From NCBI RefSeq assembly GCF_001718695.1, contig NZ_CP013421.1, forward strand, positions 558,001 through 622,000: a stretch of DNA of 64,000 nucleotides, read 5' to 3'. The notes beneath the pieces were generated by a model, which did not search any database, was not told where the DNA came from, and saw only the letters and a program-made list of their open reading frames with translations. Source of the DNA: Burkholderia ubonensis (GTDB lineage: Bacteria; Pseudomonadota; Gammaproteobacteria; Burkholderiales; Burkholderiaceae). The position numbers and the translations under genes were made by a program. Below, piece by piece: positions 39,617 through 48,139 of the stretch (its first letter is position 1; each line of letters opens with the position of its first letter).

Positions 39617-40454
39617 GGCATGCCTCGACCGTTTCAGAAGGCAAAGCCACCTCTTTTGCAGAGTCGAGTCGCCGCGCGAGCACGTCGAAACACGCGCTCA
39701 TGGCCTGCCATTCGCGATTGGCCGCCCGATCGGCTGGAGTGAGATCCATGACCGAGGTCCCAATCGCCTGCGCCTGCGAGATGGCGTCAATCCGGGGAAG
39801 CAATAAATAGCCGCTTGGGCTTTGATCATCCGGAACCAGCCAGGTGGCCATGCACACCTCGAACGGCTTGAATCGGGCCTGCTGCCGCGGAGTCATCTCG
39901 ACGCAGTTGGGGACGATACCGATAAAGCACAGCGACGGATTGAGCCGAGCTCGGACATTGCGCACCCCATTGCCGCCATTGACGAAATCGGCGACCTGCT
40001 CAAGCATGTCCGGCGACAACAGAACGGGGCTGATCAGCGCGTCGGCGAGCGCCGCCGCACAAATCGCACGCGAGTCAGGCCACGGCGGGCTATCGATCAA
40101 ACAAACGTCAAACAAGGGAGCGACCTGGGTCAACAGGTGTCGCACGTTGGCGTAGCAACGCACGCCAGCCGGATCGGATCGATATGCACTGCCGGCAGTG
40201 GTGTTCGCCGCAAGCACGCAAATGCATGGTCCAGTCACATCAGGTCGCTGGTCGCACCGAATATCGAGCGTCGTGTGCGTCACCGAGCGTGCACGGACAC
40301 CACGTGTAAGCGAAATGGCACTACACGCCGGCTCGGCCAGATCAAGCACCAACACCCGATATCCACGTACGCGACGAAGATAATGGGCGAACTGACACAC
40401 CAATGTCGTTCTGCCTGTTCCACCACGGGCCGAAGCCATCAGCAGCGATTTCAT
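39609..40454 (-). CDS. ParA-like ATPase with Arg-substituted Walker A
   Basis: 281 residues from ATG 40454 (an ATG at 40463 lies too near the GAGG). MinD/ParA fold with ASARGGTGRTTL at the N-terminus, LVLDLAEPAC and VCLIDSPPWPDS. Both lysines of the deviant Walker A (KGGxGKT) are Arg. First gene of the long - strand transfer operon. May be a degenerate partition or transfer-localising ATPase. Confidence 0.75.
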   Translation of the reverse strand: MKSLLMASARGGTGRTTLVCQFAHYLRRVRGYRVLVLDLAEPACSAISLTRGVRARSVTHTTLDIRCDQRPDVTGPCICVLAANTTAGSAYRSDPAGVRCYANVRHLLTQVAPLFDVCLIDSPPWPDSRAICAAALADALISPVLLSPDMLEQVADFVNGGNGVRNVRARLNPSLCFIGIVPNCVEMTPRQQARFKPFEVCMATWLVPDDQSPSGYLLLPRIDAISQAQAIGTSVMDLTPADRAANREWQAMSACFDVLARRLDSAKEVALPSETVEACHA

Positions 40455-40463
40455 GGTCGTCAT

Positions 40464-40926
40464 TCCTCGGCTGGGGCTCCGAGCAGTGACGTCTTTTCAT
40501 GGAAGTGAGACAGTCTCGGTGCGAGGGAAAGGCGCGACGAGTTCAACGTGCATTCTCGAGAGCACGTCACAAAACAGAAAAGCCTGCGATTGCAGGCTTT
40601 CTCACGCGCGTTAAGGCCCACTACGCCATCACACAGACGTCAATGCTGCGGGGCCGCTAACGCGTACTCGGTCGTGCTACGCACGTTGACCGGATCAGAT
40701 TGTTGGCTTCACTGTAGGTCAGCCGCCACGCCGATTCAAGAGCCGACATGCGTCGACGAAATGAGACGAGCGCCTTATCGCGCCGTGAAGCTCCTCGTTA
40801 TTCCTATATTTATTTTGTGCTCGGAGTGAACGGGATACTTCCACAACACACCAACGCCAAGCAACTGCGATTGCCGCCGCGCGAGCAGCGCATTATTGAC
40901 GTCGTCCAACATTCATCCCGCGAATG
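40464..40926. other. Intergenic region upstream of the transfer operon
   Basis: About 460 bases with no convincing gene. It must contain the promoter for the parA-kikA-virB operon reading leftwards. It also holds the terminator listed separately, which isolates that operon from the alpA pair. No confident -35/-10 pair could be picked by eye. Confidence 0.5.
40579..40600 (-). terminator. Rho-independent terminator
   Basis: Perfect 9-bp stem AAAGCCTGC/GCAGGCTTT with a 4-base loop. On the minus strand it is followed by a T-rich tract (TTTTCTGTTTT), as expected for a terminator of the leftward alpA/sigma-like transcript. The stem itself is symmetric, so weak bidirectional action is possible. Confidence 0.8.
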
Positions 40927-41229
40927 TCACTGCTGGTTCTCGCCTTCTACAAGCGCGCGGACAAGGGCGGATCGTGCCGCATGGAGTTCCAGATCGAAAT
41001 GTTGACGTGGATGGCGAGCAATCTTCAGCCGTCGACACACGACTTCTCGACTCGCATGCCAAAGATAGACCATGCGCAGAAGCTCCCGATTTCGGGGCGG
41101 TAGTGTTCGCCATGCTCGGGTCACATATTCGGCATCCACGGGATCGTGGGCACCACGATTCGACTGCCCCCAGTTGCGAAGACGCTCCTCGAGCGAGGGC
41201 AGCGACTTATCGTTTTTCACCGCGACCAC
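40927..41229 (-). CDS. Small sigma-70 region 4-like regulator
   Basis: 100 residues from GTG 41229. The segment DAEYVTRAWRTLPPRNRELLRMVYLWHASREVVCRRLKIA resembles the sigma region 4 / phage antiterminator-type helix-turn-helix ('LP...R.lL...Y......a...gi'). Overlaps the AlpA gene by 23 bp and is probably co-transcribed with it. Function as a regulator of the element is inferred. Confidence 0.5.
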   Translation of the reverse strand: MVAVKNDKSLPSLEERLRNWGQSNRGAHDPVDAEYVTRAWRTLPPRNRELLRMVYLWHASREVVCRRLKIARHPRQHFDLELHAARSALVRALVEGENQQ

Positions 41230-41458
41230 CCTGCTCTTCTCGCGCGCGCGCCAGCGACGCTCGATATCGCGCGGGATCTGCCAAGAACTGTTCGATATCG
41301 GCCGCCCGCCACCCTACCATTCGGCCACCAAGCGCAATGGCGGGGGGAAACGTCCCCTCTTGCATGCGCTTGTAGATCGTCGACCTCGATAGACCGGTGC
41401 ACTGCTCGACCTGTCGTCGGCGCAAGATTGTCCGCGCTCCGTCATCATTCCAAGACAT
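41207..41458 (-). CDS. AlpA-family excision/transcription regulator
   Basis: 83 residues. TILRRRQVEQCTGLSRSTIYKRMQEGTFPPAIALGGRMVGWRAADIEQFLA is a clear AlpA/MerR-like winged helix-turn-helix. ATG 41458 has GGAGG at good spacing. AlpA proteins often control integrase or excision in mobile islands; no integrase is next to it here. Confidence 0.88.
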   Translation of the reverse strand: MSWNDDGARTILRRRQVEQCTGLSRSTIYKRMQEGTFPPAIALGGRMVGWRAADIEQFLADPARYRASLARAREEQGGRGEKR

Positions 41459-41739
41459 GATTCGCCCTCCGCACCCGGCACGAACGTGGCCGGAACTGAA
41501 AGGCATTCAAGCAGCGAACACGACGAACAGCCAAACCCGTCTGATCGACGGGACATTCCGTCAGTTCAAAACGGCACCTCCTCGGAAGTCACATATGGCG
41601 TGGCCGCAGCCCGGCTGCACGAGGCGCGGTAGCAGGCCATCCCGCGTTGATGCAACGTTCCCGCAGCAGCTGACGTCGCACCTTCCCCGACAAACCCGGA
41701 CGATGGTCGCACGGTGCTTTTATGGGAGCCTTGCCGGTT

Positions 41740-42246
41740 TCACGACACCACGCTCAGCCTCTCGATGGGTGACGCGAGCCGTCCGGTCATCAATTGTTGG
41801 AGGTTTTCCCAGGCTGCGCAGTACCGGTGCATCGGCACGACCGCCAACTGATCGTCATGAACGACCAGTATCTGCTCGATCATGCACGGCTCGCAATTGA
41901 GCAACAGCCCCGCCGCGCCCTGCTCCGCGCATGCAACGCACGCGTCCAGCGCAGCTTCGGCTTGCCGATACATACTCAAATCCGCACCTGCGCCGGTCTC
42001 GTTGCGCATATAAGACGTGAGGCAGACCACTCGTAGCAGAGCACTGATTTGCTCTTCTCGCCCATGACCAGCCCGCACAGTGCCCAGCGCCATATAATGT
42101 TCAACGGACAGCGCACGGACCTTCGCGCTCGGCAATGTCACGAACTCGCCTTTCGTAAGCGGCTTGCGACCCGAGCGTCGGACTTTGGGCGAAACTATGA
42201 GACATGAAGTCGTGATGATGTTGGGACATAATACCGCGCGCCGCAT
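41740..42246 (-). CDS. Fis-like/unclassified Burkholderia regulator-type protein
   Basis: About 168 residues from ATG 42246 (start uncertain; no good ribosome site). The core KPLTKGEFVTLPSAKVRALSVEHYMALGTVR ... ISALLRVVCLTSYM ... LSMYRQAEAALDACV resembles a Burkholderia family often labelled 'Fis family transcriptional regulator', although a Fis helix-turn-helix is not evident. It follows a terminator after the porin gene. Function unknown. Confidence 0.5.
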   Translation of the reverse strand: MRRAVLCPNIITTSCLIVSPKVRRSGRKPLTKGEFVTLPSAKVRALSVEHYMALGTVRAGHGREEQISALLRVVCLTSYMRNETGAGADLSMYRQAEAALDACVACAEQGAAGLLLNCEPCMIEQILVVHDDQLAVVPMHRYCAAWENLQQLMTGRLASPIERLSVVS

Positions 42247-42296
42247 ATCCAGCCGAATGCATCCTGGTCTCGAGCCCAAGCAAGCGCGGCACTAAA

Positions 42297-42317
42297 GGCC
42301 GGACACCCGATCCGGCC
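42297..42317 (-). terminator. Terminator after porin gene
   Basis: Stem GGCCGGA/TCCGGCC with a 7-base loop. On the minus strand it is followed by a short TTTAG tract, about 30 bases after the porin stop. Likely end of the amide-utilisation transcript. Confidence 0.55.
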
Positions 42318-42345
42318 GTGTTCTAGCCTACCGAGGTCTGGCTGC

Positions 42346-43383
42346 TCAGAATCTGACCCGCATCCCGGCACCCACGCTATTGCCCGTCGACACACCTGTG
42401 ATCGTGTCATAACGCCAAGCTGCATACACATCGGTTCGCTTCGACAACGGGTAGTCGTAACCCAATGCGACCGTCGACCAACGGATATGATCGCCCACCG
42501 ACGGTCGCCGCCGCGTTCCCGCCCACGACATCAGTACGTTTCCTAACCCTATCCGAACGCTTGCTCCGAGTTGCACCGTGTCGTCCGTGACATGATTGTT
42601 GTTGTCCACGCGTTCGTATTGTGCGAACAGCTTCGCCCCACGCAACCGATACGCGCCACCTGCCATCCAGGCGGTCTGTACGGTTGCGCCGTTAAGAAAC
42701 AGCGATGCCGTGTGCAGACTCTGCACCGCGGCCGTTGCGGAAAACGGGCCGGCGAAGTACAACACGTTCGCGCTATAGTTAGCTTGCCCGGCATGGCCGG
42801 CAACGCCTGCGTTGCTGTAAAGAACGCTTCCCGACAGACCGGCCACCTCGGGCGTCTGATAAAGGAGCGAATTGTCGATCGCCGTATCGCTCTGGAGTGA
42901 CGCAGCCCCCATTGCCGAGCCAAGGAAACTGTGCACGACGATCGGCGAGAAGACGAACGAATTGCCGAACGGATTGAACAGCAGCGTCGACACGAACAGC
43001 GGCGCCGTATTGCGCCCCAGCGTCAACTCCCCGAAATGGCCGCTCAGGCCAACGAAGGCGTTTCGCCCGAAAAATGACTGTCCAGGAAACGAGCCGACCT
43101 GGCCGCCGTTGATGCGATAAAAACTCTCCAGCGTGAAGACAGCTTTCATACCCCCGCCCAGCTCCTCTGTACCGGACATCCCCCAGTACGAAGTCGTCAT
43201 CCCGCCAGAACCGACTTGCCACGCATTGCCGGCAGCACCGGCGGGATGCACTTCGCCAACGAACGCGTCCGCTAGCCCATACAACGAGACCGATGACTGC
43301 GCATGCGCGATCCCGGTACAGGTGCACACGCCCAACACGACAGCCAACTTACCCACGCTTCCCCGAAATCTTCTTGTCTGCAT
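42346..43383 (-). CDS. Gram-negative general porin
   Basis: 345 residues with a signal peptide cleaved near IAHAQSS (about residue 29). Starts SSVSLYGLADAF, has GFxG-like loop and many beta strands (GMSGTEELGGGMKAVFTLES, RNAFVGLSGHFGELTLGRN), and ends in Phe (GAGMRVRF), the outer-membrane assembly signal. AAGGAGAC precedes ATG 43383. Last gene after the ABC-importer/amidase operon, so it may admit the same substrate. Confidence 0.92.
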   Translation of the reverse strand: MQTRRFRGSVGKLAVVLGVCTCTGIAHAQSSVSLYGLADAFVGEVHPAGAAGNAWQVGSGGMTTSYWGMSGTEELGGGMKAVFTLESFYRINGGQVGSFPGQSFFGRNAFVGLSGHFGELTLGRNTAPLFVSTLLFNPFGNSFVFSPIVVHSFLGSAMGAASLQSDTAIDNSLLYQTPEVAGLSGSVLYSNAGVAGHAGQANYSANVLYFAGPFSATAAVQSLHTASLFLNGATVQTAWMAGGAYRLRGAKLFAQYERVDNNNHVTDDTVQLGASVRIGLGNVLMSWAGTRRRPSVGDHIRWSTVALGYDYPLSKRTDVYAAWRYDTITGVSTGNSVGAGMRVRF

Positions 43384-43444
43384 GACGTCTCCTTCCTCTT
43401 TGTGATTGTTTGTTCGTGTCGTGCCGTCTTGGCATCGGCACGGT

Positions 43445-44005
43445 TCAGTCCGGTCGCACACGCGCGAGCGGTCTACCGCTATCGGCCAGCGCGACCGCCA
43501 CCACGATCTCGTTCGGCGCCGGCGCATCGGCGAGCGTCAGCGAGACCGTGTCGAAGTGGTCGAAGCTCCACATGTCGGTGCTGCCGTGCAATGGAATGTC
43601 CATGCACGTCCCCGGCGCGCCGCGCTTGGTCACTGACGGGATCAGCGACGTGGCGCCGGGCAAGCTCTCGCGCATGGCCTTGCCCATGCGGGGATGCAAG
43701 ATCGCCGCCGCGCATTCGAGCGGTACCTCGCTGCCCACGAGCGCGGCCTTGCCGTAGGCCTGAATTGCCGACGGCGGAAGATCCAGCGCCCATCGCGCAC
43801 GGCCTGTGAGCAACGTGCCAAGCTCAGCGCCCAGTTCATAGAGCGGCTCAAGCGCCGCAAGCGACTCATCCGCTCGCCAGCCCTCTAGTCGCAGCACCGC
43901 CGCCACGATGACTTGTCGATGAGGCGGGTCAACCGGTACATCTAGTTCTGCCAGTCGCTCGACCAGTTGAACCAGGATCTTCGCGATAGGCGGACTCATC
44001 TGCAC
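43445..44005 (-). CDS. Amino acid synthesis (AA_synth, DUF1185-like) family protein
   Basis: 186 residues. Matches the 'amino acid synthesis' family (PF06684-like): VDPPHRQVIVAAVLRLEGW, AIQAYGKAALVGSEVPLECAAAILHPRMGKAMRESL, VTKRGAPGTCMDIPLHG, PNEIVVAVALADSGRPLARV. Such genes commonly accompany amidases and amide/amino-acid transporters; the chemical role is not established. Overlaps the amidase gene by 10 bp, indicating coupled translation. Confidence 0.8.
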   Translation of the reverse strand: MQMSPPIAKILVQLVERLAELDVPVDPPHRQVIVAAVLRLEGWRADESLAALEPLYELGAELGTLLTGRARWALDLPPSAIQAYGKAALVGSEVPLECAAAILHPRMGKAMRESLPGATSLIPSVTKRGAPGTCMDIPLHGSTDMWSFDHFDTVSLTLADAPAPNEIVVAVALADSGRPLARVRPD

Positions 44006-45408
44006 ACCTCCGAGTCCTCAGTCCGATCCCGGAGCGCCTCAGGTGGAGCCGGAAACGGACCACGTGCGCACTCGTACGCCCGTGCCGCGCGCAGCACCAG
44101 CGCATCGCTGCCTGACGGGCCGATGATCTGTAGGCCCGTCGGCAACCCACCCGGCAATCCACAGGGCACACTCGCCGCCGGCAAGCCAGTCTGGTTGCAC
44201 CACGACGTCAACGGCGGCGCCATGCGCGAGTGCTCGGGCCGCCCCTGCGCGAGCGGCGGCGCACAATGGAATGTCGGTGTGAGCAGTAGGTCGTAGTCTT
44301 CAAAGAACGCGGCCATCGCCACCGTAAGCGTGTGGCGCGCCTGAAGCGCGTCGACGAAGGTCGAAGTGGGGACGCTATCGCCCGCCTCGGCCAGCGCACA
44401 CACATCCGGATCGAGCTGGCGCCGCGCGGAAGGAGAAAGCTGCCGTGCTCGTTGCGCAAAGAAGACGGCCCACTGGATGGCGTGCATGCCGCTCTCCAGA
44501 TAGCCGTCGAGCGGCTTCACGGCGGTTTCCTCGACCTGTGCCCCAAGCGCCTCGAACAGGCTCACCGCCTGACGGACGCTCAAGGTGATGTCGGGCTCGA
44601 CCTGTACCCCCGCAGGTGCCGGGCAATAGGCAATGCGCAACCCGGCGATGCCATCATCCAGACCGATACGCAGATCGGGACAAACAAAGGCCTGACTTCG
44701 CGCATCGCTCTGGCGAGCCATCACGGTAAGCATCAGCGCCGCGTCGCTAACGCAGCGAGCGATCGGACCAAGCGTCGACAGGTGGGTCCAACTCACCGCC
44801 GCGCCGGCAGGCACTCGGTTGAACGACGGTTTCATTCCGACCACCCCGCTCCAGCAAGCTGGAACGCGGATCGAACCGCCGCCGTCGGTGGCCAGTGACA
44901 ACGGTCCCATGCCGAGCGCAACCGCTACGGCTGATCCACCGCTGCTCCCGCCGGACGTCAGACGCCGATCCCATGGGTTACGGGTAATGCCGGTGAGCAG
45001 GCTGTCCGTGACGATCTTGTTGCCAAACTCCGAGGTCGTAGTCTTGCCGAACAGCAGCGCGCCGGCCTGTCGCAGTCGCGCGACCGCGGGTGCGTCATCG
45101 GCCTCCGGCGCGCTAGGTGACGTAAGCGATCCGTATCGTGTCGGCAGCCCACGCACGGCGACGAGGTCTTTGACCGAGACCGGCACGCCATCCAGTAATC
45201 CACATGGCTCCCCGCGCATCCAGCGCCGCTCGGACTCGCGAGCGGCGGCCAGCGCGCTGTCCTCGTCGAGACTGCACACGCCGTTGACAAGGGGATTGAA
45301 GAGCGCGACCCGGTCCAACACAGCGCAAATAACCTCCACCGGCGAGAACGAGCGGCGTCGGTAGCCAGCCATGAGCTGCTCGGCATTCACTCCCAATACA
45401 TCATTCAT
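43996..45408 (-). CDS. Amidase-signature hydrolase
   Basis: 470 residues. Catalytic triad of the amidase-signature family: Lys80 (VPVSVKDLVAV), cis-Ser155 in GGSSGGS, and nucleophile Ser179 (TDGGGSIRVPA). Complete length. ATG 45408 has AAGG upstream; a GTG two codons earlier is possible. It follows the importer genes after 46-52 bases and precedes the AA_synth gene, so it probably hydrolyses the imported amide. Exact substrate cannot be read from the sequence. Confidence 0.9.
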   Translation of the reverse strand: MNDVLGVNAEQLMAGYRRRSFSPVEVICAVLDRVALFNPLVNGVCSLDEDSALAAARESERRWMRGEPCGLLDGVPVSVKDLVAVRGLPTRYGSLTSPSAPEADDAPAVARLRQAGALLFGKTTTSEFGNKIVTDSLLTGITRNPWDRRLTSGGSSGGSAVAVALGMGPLSLATDGGGSIRVPACWSGVVGMKPSFNRVPAGAAVSWTHLSTLGPIARCVSDAALMLTVMARQSDARSQAFVCPDLRIGLDDGIAGLRIAYCPAPAGVQVEPDITLSVRQAVSLFEALGAQVEETAVKPLDGYLESGMHAIQWAVFFAQRARQLSPSARRQLDPDVCALAEAGDSVPTSTFVDALQARHTLTVAMAAFFEDYDLLLTPTFHCAPPLAQGRPEHSRMAPPLTSWCNQTGLPAASVPCGLPGGLPTGLQIIGPSGSDALVLRAARAYECARGPFPAPPEALRDRTEDSEVCR

Positions 45409-45460
45409 ATGCACACCTTAATAATTTAAAGAAATTTGGACGTGTTTGAAGACCTCAGGC

Positions 45461-46651
45461 CTATCCCTCGCACTGCGGCGCAATCGGTCCGGCCGAGTCC
45501 AACACGGCGAAGCTGTTGTCCGACAGTGCGCGGCCGATACGGGTTTGACACAACACATGGTCGCCATCCGAGCTCACGCCCGCCTTGCCACGCGGTAGAT
45601 TCAATGAAACACGCGGCAGCGCGGCTTTCACGCGGGCGACGTCGACGCTGCCGACCGCCCGGACAGCCGCTGCAAACAGGCGAAGCCCGGCATACGTGCA
45701 CTCGCCGTGCGGGAGCACCACGGCCGTCTGCCCTAAGCGAGGGTCGTGCGAACCTGCTTCATGCGCCGTATAGCGGGCGAGAAAATCTCGGTTCTCCGGG
45801 TTGTCGACGCTCATGAAATACGAGGACACGCCGATGACCCCGGTCGACGCGCCGGTGGTCGCGATCGACAGCGACTCATGTGCGATGTCGGTCACGAGCT
45901 GCGGCTTCATGCCGAACGAGCGGTACTGCTTGACGAAGGTCACCGGATCGTCGCCGATGCTGTGCCAGACGATCTGAGGGTGCGCGCTGGCGATCTGCTG
46001 CAACACCGCCCCATAGTCGCGCGTGCCGAACGGCAGCCAATACACGTTGAGAAACTGTCCACCGTGGCGCTTCACCGCCGCCTGCAGTGCAGGCACCAGC
46101 ACCTTGCGGTTGCTGCCGATGTCCGAGATCACCGCACACATGGTGCGCCCCCCCTTGCGCATCAGCCAATCGATCAGCGGGTCGACGCGCTGGTTGACAG
46201 TCAGACCCGTAGTGAACAGATTCGGATCGCAGCGCCCTTCGTCGAAGTTCGGGTAGATCACGAGCCGCCCAGCGGACTTGGCGGCCTGCAACGCGGCTTC
46301 GCGCTCGGACGGTAGCACCATGCCGGTCAGGACCGAGACTTCATCGCGCATCAGCAGTTGCCGGGCCTTCTGCAGCGTCACGGCGGTGGACATCTGGGTA
46401 TCCTCGACGCTCAGTTGCAACGGGCGTCCCAGCAATCCGCCGGCGGCGTTGATTTCGTCGACGACCAACTGCGCGCAGTTGCGATTGGTCTCGCCCACGC
46501 GGGTGAGCGGACCACTCAGCGGTGCAAGCAAGCCAATCTTGAGCGGCGTGGTGGCCCGTACCAACGATGGCATAGCGGACGTGGTGAGTGCGCCGAGGGC
46601 ACTGAATAAGGTGGTTCGGGTAAAGGCACGGCGGTTCATCATGTTCTTCAT
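45461..46651 (-). CDS. Amide/urea-type ABC substrate-binding protein
   Basis: 396 residues. N-terminus NRRAFTRTTLFSALGAL has a twin-arginine-like pattern and signal sequence ending near VRATT. The body is a type I periplasmic binding fold of the AmiC/UrtA group (KIGLLAPLSGPLTRVGETNRNCAQLVVDEINAAGG, YPNFDEGRCDPNLF, GVIGVSSYF). Captures the substrate of the adjacent permeases. Start overlaps the ATPase gene by 4 bp. Confidence 0.87.
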   Translation of the reverse strand: MKNMMNRRAFTRTTLFSALGALTTSAMPSLVRATTPLKIGLLAPLSGPLTRVGETNRNCAQLVVDEINAAGGLLGRPLQLSVEDTQMSTAVTLQKARQLLMRDEVSVLTGMVLPSEREAALQAAKSAGRLVIYPNFDEGRCDPNLFTTGLTVNQRVDPLIDWLMRKGGRTMCAVISDIGSNRKVLVPALQAAVKRHGGQFLNVYWLPFGTRDYGAVLQQIASAHPQIVWHSIGDDPVTFVKQYRSFGMKPQLVTDIAHESLSIATTGASTGVIGVSSYFMSVDNPENRDFLARYTAHEAGSHDPRLGQTAVVLPHGECTYAGLRLFAAAVRAVGSVDVARVKAALPRVSLNLPRGKAGVSSDGDHVLCQTRIGRALSDNSFAVLDSAGPIAPQCEG

Positions 46652-47418
46652 TGGGTGGAAGTCCGGTTGGAATGCGTTGAATGTGGTGACGAGACTGAAG
46701 ACGTGGCAGACTCGGCGGCCGGCGACAGGTATTGCGCCAACGGATGAGCCCCCGCGGCACCGCTTCGCGGCTCGACGTGGCCGGTATGGGCAAGTCGCCC
46801 GTTCTTGAGCACGATGCAGCGCTGTGCGCTGCGCAGCACGAGATCGAGGTTCTGCTCGACCAGGAGCACGGCGAGCTGCGAGCGGCGGCACAGGGTGGGA
46901 ATAACCTCGCCGATCAGTTCGACCATATTCGGCTGCACACCGTCGGACGGTTCGTCCAGCAACAGCAGCTTCGGCCGGCCGCACAGCGCACGGGCGATCG
47001 CCAACACCTGCTGTTCGCCACCCGAAAGCGTGCCGCCGTTCTGCGAGAGTCTGGACTTGAGAATAGGGAAATACTCGAACACCTCATCAAGGATCGCCCC
47101 CCCGCCCGCGGCCTGCGTGCCCATGATGAGGTTCTCGCGCACAGTCAGTTTCGGAAAAATCCAGCGCCCCTGCGGTACCAGTCCAATGCCGCGCCGGGCA
47201 ATCGCATGGGTACGCAGGCCGGTGATGGACTGCCCCTGAAACACGACGTTGCCACTTACGCACGGCAGCAGTCCCATGATCGCCTTGACCAGCGTCGTCT
47301 TGCCCGCGCCATTGCAGCCAAGCACGCCGACCACTTCGTTGGGTCCAACCTCGAGGTCGATCCGGTGCAGCACCGCGGAGTCGCCGTAGCCCGCAGATAG
47401 CTTTTCAATGTGCAACAT
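46648..47418 (-). CDS. ABC transporter ATPase (LivF/UrtE type)
   Basis: 256 residues. Walker A GCNGAGKT (near 35-42), signature LSGGEQQ, Walker B KLLLLDEPSDGVQP, and the LivF-like HAIARRGIGLVPQGRWIFPKLTVRENL. The 'SDGVQP' after Walker B is the UrtE/LivF variant. Energises branched-chain/urea/amide uptake with the LivG-type partner. C-terminal ~25 residues are Ser/Thr-rich. Start ATG 47418 overlaps the next ATPase gene by 14 bp. Confidence 0.92.
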   Translation of the reverse strand: MLHIEKLSAGYGDSAVLHRIDLEVGPNEVVGVLGCNGAGKTTLVKAIMGLLPCVSGNVVFQGQSITGLRTHAIARRGIGLVPQGRWIFPKLTVRENLIMGTQAAGGGAILDEVFEYFPILKSRLSQNGGTLSGGEQQVLAIARALCGRPKLLLLDEPSDGVQPNMVELIGEVIPTLCRRSQLAVLLVEQNLDLVLRSAQRCIVLKNGRLAHTGHVEPRSGAAGAHPLAQYLSPAAESATSSVSSPHSTHSNRTSTQ

Positions 47419-48139
47419 GCCCCGCCCCCTGACCGAGATAGATGCGTCGGATTTCGTCATCACGTGCGATGTCGGCATAGCTGCCCTGGCGGACGATCTG
47501 CCCGCGATGCATGACCCATGTCTCACACCGCAGCGCCTCGACAAAGCTCAAATCGTGCTCGATCGCGAGCACCGCGCAGCGCTCGCGCAAACGGTGGATC
47601 AGGCGTACGAGCCGCTGCGCATCTGGAGCTGACAGGCCGGCGGCGGGTTCGTCGAGCAGCAGCAGTGCTGGTTGGCACATCATCGCCATACCGATCTCCA
47701 ACCACTGGCGTTCCCCATGCGGCAGGATCATCGCCCGCAAGTTGGCCTGCTCCGACAGCCCTATCTCGTCCAGAACAGCGTCTGGGTCCGGCATCGGCGT
47801 GTTCCGGTACGCCGCAACGCCGAGGCCCGCGACGACGAGGTTCTCGCGCACGCTCATCGAGAGAAACGTGTTGGTACCCTGAAACTTGCGCACCACGCCC
47901 CGTCGGCAAAACTGGTGCATCGGCCGGCCCGTCACGCGCTCGCCAGCGAGATACAACTCTCCGGCGCCGGGGGGGATTGCTCCGGACAACAGCCCGACCA
48001 GCGTGCTCTTGCCCGCACCATTCGGGCCAATTACGCACAGAAGATCGCGTGGGCCAATCGTCACGTTGACGTTCTCGACGGCGTGAATGCCACCGAATGC
48101 CCGCTGCAGCCCCTCGCCCTTCATCAACGGAGCGCTCAT
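47405..48139 (-). CDS. ABC transporter ATPase (LivG/UrtD type)
   Basis: 244 residues. Walker A GPNGAGKST (near 39-47), Q loop RKFQGTNTFLSMSVRENL, and Walker B ALLLLDEPAAGLS, with the LivG/UrtD-type stretch FGGIHAVENVNVTI. The signature is unusual: LPHGERQWLEIGMAM in place of LSxGxQ, as seen in UrtD proteins. ATG 48139 overlaps the permease stop by one base. Confidence 0.92.
   Translation of the reverse strand: MSAPLMKGEGLQRAFGGIHAVENVNVTIGPRDLLCVIGPNGAGKSTLVGLLSGAIPPGAGELYLAGERVTGRPMHQFCRRGVVRKFQGTNTFLSMSVRENLVVAGLGVAAYRNTPMPDPDAVLDEIGLSEQANLRAMILPHGERQWLEIGMAMMCQPALLLLDEPAAGLSAPDAQRLVRLIHRLRERCAVLAIEHDLSFVEALRCETWVMHRGQIVRQGSYADIARDDEIRRIYLGQGAGHVAH

Noticed and set aside
43415..43444. Hairpin between AA_synth and porin genes as a terminator
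   Set aside because: The stem is 7 bp and no T-run follows on the minus strand; the porin more likely shares or follows the same transcript.
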